Part shown: one piece after another, positions 27,219-38,359 of the stretch
How positions within the stretch are numbered: the first letter of the stretch is position 1
Layout of the letters: the number at the start of each line of letters is the position of its first letter
Assembly: GCF_036417845.1 (NCBI RefSeq)
Contig: NC_089979.1
Span: 52,676,275-52,740,274 of the forward strand
Length of the DNA: 64,000 nucleotides
Direction of reading: 5' to 3'
Origin: Apteryx mantelli
Taxonomy: Eukaryota; Chordata; Aves; Apterygiformes; Apterygidae
Program-made: the position numbers and the translations under genes
The notes under the pieces: generated by a model
What the model was told of the DNA's origin: nothing
What the model saw: only the letters and a program-made list of their open reading frames with translations
Database searches by the model: none

Positions 27219-27375
27219 CAGAAAACATCTACCTTATTGTGATCATATCTCCTTATTCAGCAGTGCTGTGCAGCCCTTGTCATCTGCTAGCATCACGGTG
27301 CAAGCATTTATAGGCAGGACATAGGGGAAAACACGTCCAATTAGAGAAAAAAGAACAGCTAGACAAGAAAGATGT
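27219..27375. repeat. Segment B, copy 1 of a 157-base duplication
   Basis: This 157-base segment occurs again at 28,179-28,335 in the same orientation, 960 bases downstream, with six substitutions and no gaps (about 96% identity). It is not a recognised transposon and has no terminal repeats. See the second copy for the nested structure. Confidence 0.95.
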
Positions 27376-28111
27376 GTTTACCTGTATAATGACATTTGAT
27401 CAAAACCCATCTCTTGTGAAAACAGACTGCTCCTGCATGGGTAGGCACACAGTATGGTCCCTCAACCTATGGCTAATATTGCTGGCAGCCCAACACCATT
27501 CAATAACATATTGACCCCCTGACTCAAAGGGTTTAATAAAGGCTATAAAAGGTCTGATAACTCACGAGCACTTCTCCCTAACCTGAGATTTCTCCAGGGA
27601 AGTCTCCCTCCCCTGACAGCCCTATCCACACCATGCAGGCAGGATCAGCACAGCTTCCTCTGGCTTGGAAGCATTAGCTGCAGCTCTCAGCAAAGAAGTG
27701 AATCACCCCGACAGTCTTCTGCCAGTGAAACTGGAAGATGATTTATAGAGGACATCTGAGGAACTTCTGATCGCCTAGGCTATGAGGATGTCTTGCAAAA
27801 TCTGCATTGGCAAACACAGCCACATAACTGGATTCCTAATATAATTGCCTCCAGTTGCTTATGCAAATACAGTTTTCATAAACTCACAAAATGGAAGCTG
27901 TCTGTCAGCATATTCCTTTCATTTTAGTATCTTTTTTTGGCTGCTTGGAACACAATGAATAAAAAATGGAAGAGCAAGACCTTAGAGGACCCAGCTGGTA
28001 TAAGTAAGAAATAGACAGATTATGTGCTAATGATATAGACTTGGTGTTTCTGGCAAACATCTGCATTTAAGCAGACTGTTCACATGATACGGATAAATGC
28101 TGTGAGCTGTT

Positions 28112-28180
28112 GACAAAATTATTTTTTTCTTTTTTTTCCGTGAGATGAAAAATCCCTTTTCTATTTTTGCAGTAAGTCCA
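28112..28180. repeat. Segment A, copy 1 of a 69-base duplication
   Basis: A 69-base segment beginning 'gacaaaattattttttt' and ending 'gcagtaagtcca'. It recurs at 28,354-28,422 with two substitutions, 242 bases downstream. Its last two bases overlap the start of the second copy of segment B. Confidence 0.95.
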
Positions 28181-28335
28181 GAAAACATCTACCTTATTGT
28201 GATATTATCTCCTTATTCAGCAGTGCTATGCAGCCCTTGTCATCTGCTAGCATCATGGTGCAAGCATTTATAGGCAGGACATAGGAGAAAACATGTCCAA
28301 TTAGAGAAAAAAGAACAGCTAGACAAGAAAGATGT
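28179..28335. repeat. Segment B, copy 2, lying between the two A copies
   Basis: Second copy of the 157-base segment from 27,219-27,375, immediately joined to segment A copy 1 and followed by an 18-base spacer (28,336-28,353) and segment A copy 2. The order is A-B'-spacer-A'. This is what serial template switching, or insertion accompanied by a local duplication, would leave. Confidence 0.95.
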
Positions 28336-28353
28336 CAGCATCTAGCAGCTAAG

Positions 28354-28422
28354 GACAAAATTATTTTTTTCTTTTTTCTCCATGAGATGAAAAATCCCTT
28401 TTCTATTTTTGCAGTAAGTCCA
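28354..28422. repeat. Segment A, copy 2
   Basis: Second copy of the 69-base segment of 28,112-28,180. The 18-base spacer before it contains 'ctagcagctaag', and together with the first bases of this copy forms 'ctagcagctaaggacaa', a 17-base string found again near 30,025, possibly another small trace of the same rearrangement. Confidence 0.95.
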
Positions 28423-31400
28423 AACACTAAGGCTTATGCTTAGCAGCTAATGCCATGTAATTGCAAGCAAACATTACAAACAGAAGTTGAGTGAAGTTTA
28501 CACGGTGATTTTATTTATGAAAAGAAACTGTTTTAAGTGCACATAATAGATCAAAAGCAACTGCTCAGCTGCTCCCACTTGGAAGAATGTTGATATATAT
28601 TTCTTCTTAATATTGACCAATGTTGAAATAAGTAGATTATGAGGCTTTATTCTCTAAACTGCTCCCTGCTCTGACAAACAGTTATAAGTCAAGATGCATG
28701 AAGGATCAGTGAACACTTTACATGATTATCTCAGTCTTAAATAATATTTGCTGGATTGCCAGAAGCACAGCCTTTTGATGGGGTTACACTGGCGAGGATT
28801 CACCTAGTACAGAGCACAAACCCTGATGATAAACCATGATTGGTTGCTTATGGCCTTTAGGCAGAAGATAAAGCATTTTGTTGAAGCGGCTTCTGTCAAA
28901 ATGTCTCTACATTCATTTCTCTGAACAAAAAAGAAATTTCATCTATTAGCTCTGAAGCTAGGACAGGAGAAGCTCTTCTTTTAGCTGAAGGGAATGGAAA
29001 GAGAACTTTCACATGTACACTTAAAAGAAGGAGCAAATGAGGTACATATCTTCCATTTCTACTTCTGTTGTTCAAGAAAACTGGAAGTGGGTTTTGGACA
29101 CAATCTGACATTAAAACAACTAACATTTTCTAATATTGTTATGTGTCACAGGGCATGATTTTTTTATTAAAAATTTTTCAGTAGCTGTTGCATTCTTAAT
29201 TTCATCTGAGTATGTACATTTCTTCAGATCTTGAATCTGTTCCCATATATGTGAACTGAAGCCTGACCTAGATGCTACTATACTTGTCACGTGTAGTAAG
29301 AACAGAGAGCTTAGATGTGGTTTTACTAGAGGTAAGTCCTTTGTTAACACAGTGACATGCAAAGTGAAGTAGGGAGCCTGTACTACTTACTTAAGTGATG
29401 ACATCTCTCCTATGAACCCAGTATTTACTTACCCATGCAGCTATTTTAACATAAGCCTTTTAAATGGATGGGGATTTTTCTTCTCTCATTAATGTTCATG
29501 TAAACTGTATGCATGATACAGAAGAAACAGCTCTGATCTCCTTGAGGTCTCAAGTCATGGAAATGTACAGCTGTAAGAAACTTGCAGTACGAGAACACAC
29601 TACCGAAAGAAATGTATAGATGTTATGAGACTGCAGCAAGGAACTGTGGCAAAGATTAACAATGATTTTATTGAAAAAGTGAGATGAGTGCTCTATAGCT
29701 CTACAGCATTATGTCATTTGATGGGGAGATAGGGAACTGGCATCATGTATCCCTTTGATGCTTCCGTGTTCCTAACAAGAGAAAGTGTTTCCCATATAAA
29801 GGTTTCAGCCAGTGATAGAGTTAACATCTTGGAGCTATGCAGGCTGAAACACAGGCATTCCTCCTCGCCCCCCCCCCCCCCCCACACACACACGCTGGAT
29901 GGCATACACAGCTGCTTACCTGGCTCCTGGTTACTGGGGACCCTGACATGCTTGCCCCATTTGCTTGTCTGTTTGGTTTCAATAGTATAAAGATAGTATC
30001 TCTCACTGCAGTTTGTTGCCTCCACTAGCAGCTAAGGACAATACCTAAATCTGGCCTCTTAGGTAAAAATTTAGTTGCATTTTTGTTGGACTAAAGAATC
30101 AGAGTTGGAAACATAGGAGAGCTGAGAGGGGGACAGGGTTCAAGAGCAAGTACACAGGTGTTTCAGTACGACAGATGATCACGCAGAGAAACTATGCACA
30201 TACCCTATCTAATAAAGTTTAACTCCCTCTTGGAGCCGTACACAACACTTATCGTTAGAACTGGAGAGAGATCTGTCACACAAAGAACACTAAACCCCAA
30301 AACTATCAGTAGGTGCCCTAGTGCTGATTTATATTCTTTAGATGATGAATTGTTAGACTAAGGGATTCGTGTTATGTATAAAGGAAACAATGAACAGTGA
30401 CAAAAAGTGAGTTGTCAGGTAATCGACTGTATTCTGGGTGTAGCTGATACATTTCCATTTATTTAATCTGAAAATGTAAAACTTGATTTTACCTGTCCTT
30501 CAAGTTTTATATCCTTCTATCATGAGACTGACAGACATTGAAAGTGCATCTTTCACTTATTATCTTAATTTCATCACATTGTATTTTATGTCCCAGCTGA
30601 GATCATAATTTGTCTGATAGCACTTCAGATGAGCGATGCACACAGATATGCCCATATTCCATGAGAAGGGTAGCATCACTTCAGATTCCACCTAACCAAA
30701 CTATAACAAAGTGACTGTCCTCTTGTAGAAAGCAGAAAAACAAAGTTTTCTGAAAAACTCTCAATTTGGGATTTTTCAGTTTGATGTGTCCTGTTCTGTT
30801 CAGGCAGGATAGAAAGATAATCCTCCCCAGACTGAAGAAATATAAAATACACTGCAGTTACTGTATTTTCATTTTGGAAAAGTTCATCTGGTTTAACCTC
30901 CTGTGTATGGAAACATGTACCTGCCCCCAATATTTCAGCCAAAGATTAATGGAATAATGATGCTGCCTTCACTATTAATAGAATGAGTCCAGGCTGATTA
31001 GTCAAGCTTAACCTACTCGTTTTGACAAGGTCTTCAAGTTTACTTCTGTTTAAACAAGAATAGAAAGCTCTTCACTTATGTTTATTAAGTATGAACCATA
31101 TTTTATTGTAGTGGCAGTGAAAAGAAATGAATAGTCATTAGTAGTCACCACTACAGAAGGTGTCAAACAAACATTTTAAAGAATACTTTGCTGAATAAGT
31201 GTCATCTGGCTCATTTGTTTCCCCAAATTTAGTGAAAATAGCCAGTCCATGAAACGTCAGGAAGAGATCCAGCATCAAATTCTTTTGTTAGGAGATGAGC
31301 AAGAAATATTATTTTATGCATTTATTAGTCAAAAAATGGGTATTATTTCCTTACAAACAATGGCATAAGCATCATTTAATGGAAGGCGCTACTTTACTAT

Positions 31401-34400
31401 AAACTGCAATTCTGTATAGTAAATATTAATTAAATGTTGCTTCATCTTGAAGAAAGGAAACCTAAATTCTGAATTTTATTTTAGGTAAGATGCACACTAG
31501 ATATTTAAGAATTTCAAGCTCTTTTGACAGCTAAGGAGACAATTAAGTCCAGGGAGGAATTTCACTGACGCAAGTCAGGACAGGAGGCCTTTTATTTGAT
31601 AATGCAGAACAGTGGCTAGTGGAACGACAGTTCACCCTAAAGCTATGGCTCTTAAACTAAAACTACAGATGAGCTCCTGTGCAGTTTCTATAACTGTTCC
31701 TTGTCTCCCTTGGGTTCATCACCCAGTTAGTGAAAGTTTTTGTTTTGAGTATCACAACATGGTATATCATGCCACGCCTGTTTTAGTGTGCATCAGAACA
31801 CACCTCCTAGGCTCCCAGTCCCCTGATCATGCAGGCTGAGGACCTGAAGACCCCTGTCAGGGTTCAGTGGACAGGGTGAGATGGCTAGTTGATGTGAGGA
31901 TCTGATGGGTTTAATGTCAATCTGAAAATTGAATGCAAGCTGGACCCAGAAATTGGAAGTGATAGCTTGCATACTGCCTGAGCATCCTCATCTGCAATGA
32001 AAACATTACTTATCGATCTGAAAAGACACATAACTCCATAATGATCTAATTCTCTTTCAACCACGGCTCTGAACCATCAGACTGAAGCTTATCTGTCCTG
32101 ACTTGTAATAACAACCAGTCTGGAAGAGTGGCACCAAGGAGCACAGGGGACTGGCTCTCAGGTCTGGGACTGGGAGGGGGGCAGAGGAGGAGCTGTCTGC
32201 ATAGCTGACCACAGGCGACTCAGCTCCTAGGATAAGCTTGCTGGAGGCAATTTCTAACATCTGGTTTGAGAAACAGCTGTGATTTGCTGATTTACATAAT
32301 TGAGATGCCTCCCTGCGATGAAGTGTCTCCAGGGAAAAATCAGCATCTGGGCAAATAAGACAATCAGGAAGGATGTGGTATTGTGATATATGGAAGTCAG
32401 GTTTCCCATCTCTCTATCCGTGTGATAAACATCTTTCTTGGGTGCCTCAGTTTTTCACAGGAGATTTACAATGAGCAGTGTCAGTACTGCAGCCTCCTGG
32501 GATTGCCATGTGGAAGCTAGTAGCTTATGACTAATCTTGTGTCTCTAGTCATGGGATTTGAGCTGACAGACATGCATCCATCTCTCTGTCAGTGCAGAAT
32601 CCTTGCCCAGGAAGTGTTTTCCAGTGCTTTGTCCAGTCTGTGTCTTCAGAAACAAAAATTTCTCTTTGGACTCTATTCCAGTCCAACAGTGCCAGGATAT
32701 TTTCCCTTATGCTTAGGCTAGTTTTTCTCTACTTTGATCTCTTTGCACTATCCTGCACAATTCTGCTCCATTCTCTGCTGCCAAGCCCAATGGCGTTGTT
32801 CCAACATTTCACTCTACACTCTTGTATCAAATGCTCAATTTCTCTGGTAAAGCCTTTCCTTGAAAAAGGCTGTTCCCCTAGCCCTCAATCAATATATATT
32901 TTTGAATGGACTCTATGTGAAAGCTTTTCATATGTATTCCTGATAAATGCTTTTCCAGTCCTAAATGTTGTTTTGAGTAGTGGGAGGAAAAGGAGAGACA
33001 GAGGAAGCAATAATCAGGAGAAAGGAAAAAAGAATACTAGAAATATTTTACATTCCCCCAAATGCATGAAACTCTGCCTACCATTTCACAATTAAAAGTG
33101 GGAGTCACCTGTCTTTCCCCAGAGTATTTTGAAAGGACAAGCATAGTTTTTGCAGTTTGGAGAATTTTAAGGCATTTCTAAAATATATCATATAGCAAAG
33201 TCAGCCTTCTCCGGAATTTTTTACCAATATAATTTGCCTGTGCCAGATTATTTCCTATTAAAAATCAAACATACCACTTCTAATGGTCTTGTGTGCATAC
33301 CTGATATACATGAAAACTGGCTTTCAATCCTATGTGCCAAAGATATATATTTTAAGGAAGGGGAACAGTTACAAATAATATAATTGAAAACAAATGCAAA
33401 CAAAGCAAAACTCATAAACAAGTGGGGGAAAAATTCCCTGTCTTAGGAAAGCAGGTTATTTTCTTAGCCACAGTTAAATTTTCCAGAACAGTCATCTCTC
33501 TCAAACACACATAGCCCTGCTATCTGATCAGCTACAGTATTTTAAGTTCATGTATACATACTTTGTGCTTCATGTTTTCCCTTGCTCACTCACTCAAGCA
33601 TATCCAAGTGCCTGAATGTGGTCTCCTCTGCTTACTAGTGCAAGAGGCTGAGTGAGATCTTCAGTTCTGTGTGCTATCTGGTGTTGTAAACCCCACAAAT
33701 AATTTTAGGTTACTCATCTTCACCTTCTGTTTGGCCCAAGGGCAGACAGCAGAAAACAATGCTGGGTACATCTCTACTAAGCACCTGTTAATTCGGGGGT
33801 CAAGCTGGTGCTCAAGCCTGAATACCAGATTGTCCACACTGCCTGCATGACCATTCAAGCTCTGGTTAGCAACCAAAGCAAGCTGGTAAGCTCACAACTA
33901 GAAAAATTCAGGAACATGGGAGGAAATGGCCCTCTCCTCCAGACAGTGTAGAAACAAGCCTTTTGAGCTACACAATTCAGCAAATTAAAGTCTGAATTTT
34001 GACATGACTAACAAAGACAGAAGAGATCTAGCCAAGGAGATCTAGGCTCCGGAAAGGAAATTTTGGGTGGTTAGCACATCTGAAAAACAGGCCCTTTGTC
34101 ATCATGCCTGATTAACCAGGTTCCTCCCTAGCTTAATAAACCCATATAGAGCAAATTGACCCTAATCCTTATACACTTTAAAATTTTTGATCTTGTCTAT
34201 GGGAATTTTGAATTGCCAAGTAGAGCAAAGTTTTATCTCAAATTACTTTTGCCTCAGAAAGTCCTGAGCATTTATATTCAAAAGATGGAAAGTGCAGAAG
34301 ACAAATCTGCTCACAAATACACAAAAACATTAGATGCAAATCTTGCTGCTTCTGACTATGCATAAAGATAATAATGTTGCAAAAGGAAGTTGTCTAGATG

Positions 34401-35244
34401 TTTGTGTTATTGAAATTTGTGAAAGAGTGAAATATTCCTCATTCATCAACTAACTTTCCTAAACATCTTATTATTTAAACGGGAATATTTAAATGCCAAC
34501 CACATAAATTCTACCACATAAACCACACTGTCTTATTACAATGTTGACTTATTTTATATGCAAATATGCATCTATTTATCATTGATCAAATATCATTTCA
34601 TAAACAAGGATAGAAAAATTACAGCTTAGTATTTAGCAAAAAGCTTAACATTTAAACTAGGATCACCTCAGGGTTATGAAGGACACAGGTGTCTTAAACT
34701 GTGATAATTTCAGGAAGGTGCATGCTTAATTGCTCCCAGCATTCTGTTATGTGTTGGGGCTAAAACTAAGAGCTGTCATACTGAAATTTGCAGGAGGTCT
34801 GGCTTAAAACTGCAGAAAAATATTACTGCTATGAACTGGATCCTTGGGGTTACACCAGCTGTGCTTCTGGCCCTAAACATGTTTTTTTTTCTCATTTAAA
34901 ATCTTGCCAATACACATGTAAACTATGTGGGCTGATCTCAATTTTGTTTCAGGAAATGGACACACTGTGGTGAAATAGCTTTTCTCCAGTGCTTTAATTC
35001 TGCAGGGGTCTAACCCATGATAAATCTCTCTCCTATAAGTAACTTTCAACACTTTTACCTTTAACAGACTTTTCACTGAGAAAGCTGAGAAGAATATATT
35101 CTGAAGATATATTTATCTGATTGAGTGTTCACACATTTAATTCCTGTGAAGTCCTTACCAGTCCTTTCTGAATAGCTCTATTTGTGATCATATAGTTATA
35201 TGTACTTACTGCAAGCTGAGCTGCAGTCTTCTTATATTCCCATT
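28423..35244. other. Noncoding DNA with a poly-C/AC tract
   Basis: No exon is recognised. The longest open frame (32,592-33,095, 167 codons) has no known domain. The only marked structure is the poly-C/(AC)n tract listed separately. Confidence 0.55.
29869..29893. repeat. Poly-C run joined to (AC)n
   Basis: Fifteen consecutive C residues (29,869-29,883) run directly into five AC units. On the minus strand this is a (GT)n-poly-G tract. Such tracts are length-variable and error-prone in sequencing. Confidence 0.95.
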
Positions 35245-35465
35245 GACTCTGACATATACTGTAGATCGATTTGAAGTCCCATCCTTGCATAGTGAAGTCA
35301 ACAGGAGCATTTCTAGTAACTCTGATGGGCTTTGATGGGCCCAAGCCCAGGACAAGAGTATAGTATTTAAAGCCAGTAAAAACCAAATGAGATCATCTGG
35401 TCTGATCTCCAGTTAAATACAAGACACGCAAGTTTTGCCCAGACATGCCAGTACTGAAGTAACAT
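35245..35465. repeat. Old palindromic repeat plus possible ancient CR1 tail
   Basis: Positions 35,245-35,350 hold 'gaagtcaacaggagcatttc', then 'gatgggctttgatgggccc', a diverged copy of the 'aagtcaatgg' repeat. Positions 35,370-35,465 contain 'gagatcatctggtctgatct', resembling the 'gatcatctagtctgacctcc' segment of very old sauropsid interspersed repeats (CR1-like). Both are strongly diverged. Confidence 0.4.
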
Positions 35466-36079
35466 TGCATCCCTCAGGAGACTAACAAGTGTGTGCCATG
35501 AAGAGGAGAAACTGAGGTGCCTTCATCACTGCAGGGTACCCAGACTGCTGGGACCTGATTAGGTGAGCTATTCCCAGGTGATTCTAGCAAAACCACTATT
35601 CTGTTCAGCCCAGAAAGGAAAATAAAATCAGAATAGCCTAAGGTTCTTGTCACCAAATCTAGGGGAGAATTTCTTCTGGACCCCCAAGAAGGTTGCTGTG
35701 TATCTAAGAAGGTTATCTGCCACCTGATGGCACAAGCCCACTTTCTCCCCGCTCCATTGCCAGTCATGGCTGTGTGGCTGACTGCCAAGCGCTATACAAA
35801 TTCCCTTCCTCAATCCTGAAAGAAATTCACAGAAATGCAGAAGGGTGAAGCTTGATCATAACTATTACCTTGATGCAAAACTGCACATATCATAGGACTA
35901 CTAAAGGAAAATTAATTCATGCTATCCATCCTATCAAACTTACAAACAAGTGATATGCAGAAGTCAGGCTGACATCTTTCAGAGCCAGAGAAAACTAAAA
36001 TCACTGCCCAGCCTAACTGTGTATGTAGCTATGTGTGTGGACACATAACATAATACCAAAAATAAGAATGGTTGTTGTT

Positions 36080-36400
36080 GGTTAAATCAAAGATATGTCT
36101 AACCCAGTACTGCTTCCAATAGCAGCAGATGCTTTCAAAAAAAATTCAAAAAATCCCAGGGCAATACAAAACCACTCTTCTCATAATCAGTGGATTACAG
36201 TCTCTTGAACTGAGGTTGGAATTAGATCATTATACTGTATAATAATCTGTGGAGGGGTCTCTCCTCCAGTAACTGCCTACTTTTTTTGAATCTATCGAGT
36301 TTGCTCCCAGAATCTGGATTAAACCCCTTTTTCTTTTAATTTATTTAATCTCATTATAAAGACTCTGTGTGAGGGTAAATCCGCTTCCTTCTCATAAGAT
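36080..36400. repeat. Possible ancient LINE/CR1-L3-like remnant
   Basis: The stretch starting near 'atgtctaacccagtactgct' resembles the 'catctagcccagtatcctgt' segment of ancient LINE 3' ends in sauropsids. Alignment is by eye and weak. No coding capacity remains. Confidence 0.35.
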
Positions 36401-36584
36401 GTCTCAATATTTTCCTCACAGCTATGAGGAAATGTCTTATTTCAAGGCTGGATTTTTCCAACTCTAACTTCCCGGTGCTAGATCTTATCATGCCTTTCTC
36501 AGCACACTTGAAACAGAGGATAGAAAACAGATTTTTCTCGTTCCCTTCCCCTGTTGTACTGTATCCATTTTTAAGTAATAGCCA

Positions 36585-36725
36585 CTCAGATTTTTAAAAT
36601 CCTGATCCAGAGGACCATTTAAGTGCATGATTTACTTTAAGTACCTAAGCAATCCCATTGACTTCAACTGGACTATTCTCAGGCTAAAAGTTAAATGTGT
36701 GGTTAAGTGTTTTGCTTGAATAACA
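36585..36725. repeat. Imperfect palindromic repeat centred near 36,663
   Basis: The left arm ('catttaagtgcatgattta' onward) and right arm ('aaagttaaatgtgtggttaa' and on) are imperfect reverse complements around 'cccattgacttcaactggac'. The arrangement (…cttaagtgc…tttaagta…cccattgacttcaa…) is an ancient interspersed element common in bird, turtle and crocodile DNA, probably a non-autonomous palindromic transposon. The family name is uncertain. Confidence 0.55.
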
Positions 36726-37383
36726 TTTAAATTCTTCTTAATTTCTCATTTACTTTCATTCCTTGCTCATGATACTTGATCTGTACAATGTGTTGGAAAC
36801 ACAGCATTTCAAGTAAATAGTTCAGCATGGGATCACGTAGGTTACAACCCAGCAATTTTCATTGCAGCTTTTGTCTAGAGCTAAAGGAATCCTGACTGAT
36901 GGATACCAATGGCTTTTCTGATGTTATTTTCTCTGAGGAACTAATGCTCTTCATTTTTGCTAATTCCCTCTGCTGCCTAGTTTATTTGTTCAGCAGTGCC
37001 CCAAACAAGAAAGGTTTCCTTCAAACAATAGCCTGCTTTGCACTGTGTGTGTGTGTGGTTTACTGAATCCAGACCTAGGGAAAATGCACTGGTCTTCAGC
37101 TGGTATGAATCAGTGCTGTTCGCAGAAATGAGGGAGCTATGCTTATTTACATCAGCTAAGGATCTGACCTGTTGTCTACTTTGTTTATATATAAATGTGT
37201 GTATATGTGCAGTTAAACATATAAGGCCTAGATAGATGAACAGGCCTTCAACAACCTGTTTGTGGGATATGAGATAACTTATTAGAAATGCAAGGGCAAA
37301 AGAGTGAAATTAAAGCTTTTTTCTTCCTAAGATCAAGTATAGAAGAACTGGAGATTCATGGGAAAAAAATTAATAAGATATTG

Positions 37384-37410
37384 TCTCCCACCATCAACAG
37401 TGGTGGGAGA
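37384..37410. repeat. 10-bp perfect inverted repeat, 7-base loop
   Basis: The arms TCTCCCACCA (37,384-37,393) and TGGTGGGAGA (37,401-37,410) are exact reverse complements. No flanking extension of the stem is seen, so a microRNA precursor is unlikely. Confidence 0.9.
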
Positions 37411-38332
37411 TAGAGTTAAGAAATGCTTATAACATTATCATATATGTACTATGTTCCTCTTAAAGCTTTCTAGGACTTAGGTGTTTCAAATAACCTGCTT
37501 TATTTCTGTATTTTTAGTATTAAGCAATGATCATTCCTAAGTCTCATATATTCATGACCACGGTCTCTGGCTCCTCTTGCAGACAGTGTGAAGTGACCAT
37601 TTCAGATCAACTGAGTTAGTAAGTTAAGTACTGTCTAACTCTTATGCTTTCAATTACTTTCTGAAGGTTTCTATACCTCTCTGTCGACCAGAGGGGGAGC
37701 CTAATCCTGTCTATAAGGTGCCCAGAATATACAATGCAAGTACTCCTTAACATACAGTACAACCCCAATATTCCAGATTTTTGTCAGTATTCCAGAGTAA
37801 AACATTTTTTTCATAAAATCACCTAGTAGTAATTTTTATATACTAACTATATTTTACATAACAGACCCAATTCTTAAAGTAAATAAAACTCAACATGAAT
37901 GAGCAAACAGTTACAATATTTTCCCCCCCAATTTCCAGTTTGAGTGGAGCTGAAATTTTTATTCTACACCCTCAAATTTTATGAAAGTTTTAAATCTCAA
38001 GGTAGAGGTGCAAAATAGCCTTAATTTGCACAGGAGGCAGCTTAGTTTTTCAGAAGTTCGGTAAAGGCAGGACTCCACTATAATGAGAGCCTCTAAGAGT
38101 GAAGAGGGTCACTCCACCAGTCTCCAGAATAACAGCTTGATGCAAGTGCTGGATCAGACAAGCAAAGTCATAGAAAATATCTATACCACTGAAAAACAGT
38201 GAGGCATCTTGCTCTAGCATTTTTGTGAGAAAACAAGTGTCTTCCATGTAAATGCATAAATAGGAGCCTAGCCTGAATATCCTTCCAGCAGGTAGAAGTG
38301 TATGGACTTCTTCAGCTAGAGACAGCATTTAC

Positions 38333-38359
38333 CTCATTGTGTTAATTAAACACAATGAG
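38333..38359. repeat. 11-bp perfect inverted repeat, 5-base loop
   Basis: The arms CTCATTGTGTT (38,333-38,343) and AACACAATGAG (38,349-38,359) are exact reverse complements around AATTA. It could form a short cruciform or be a dyad binding site; no function is shown. Confidence 0.9.

Noticed and set aside
32592..33095. 167-codon open frame
   Set aside because: No recognisable domain, no signs of splicing or conserved motif; consistent with chance in 64 kb.
37384..37410. MicroRNA precursor
   Set aside because: The stem is only 10 bp and does not extend on either side; a precursor needs about 30 bp.
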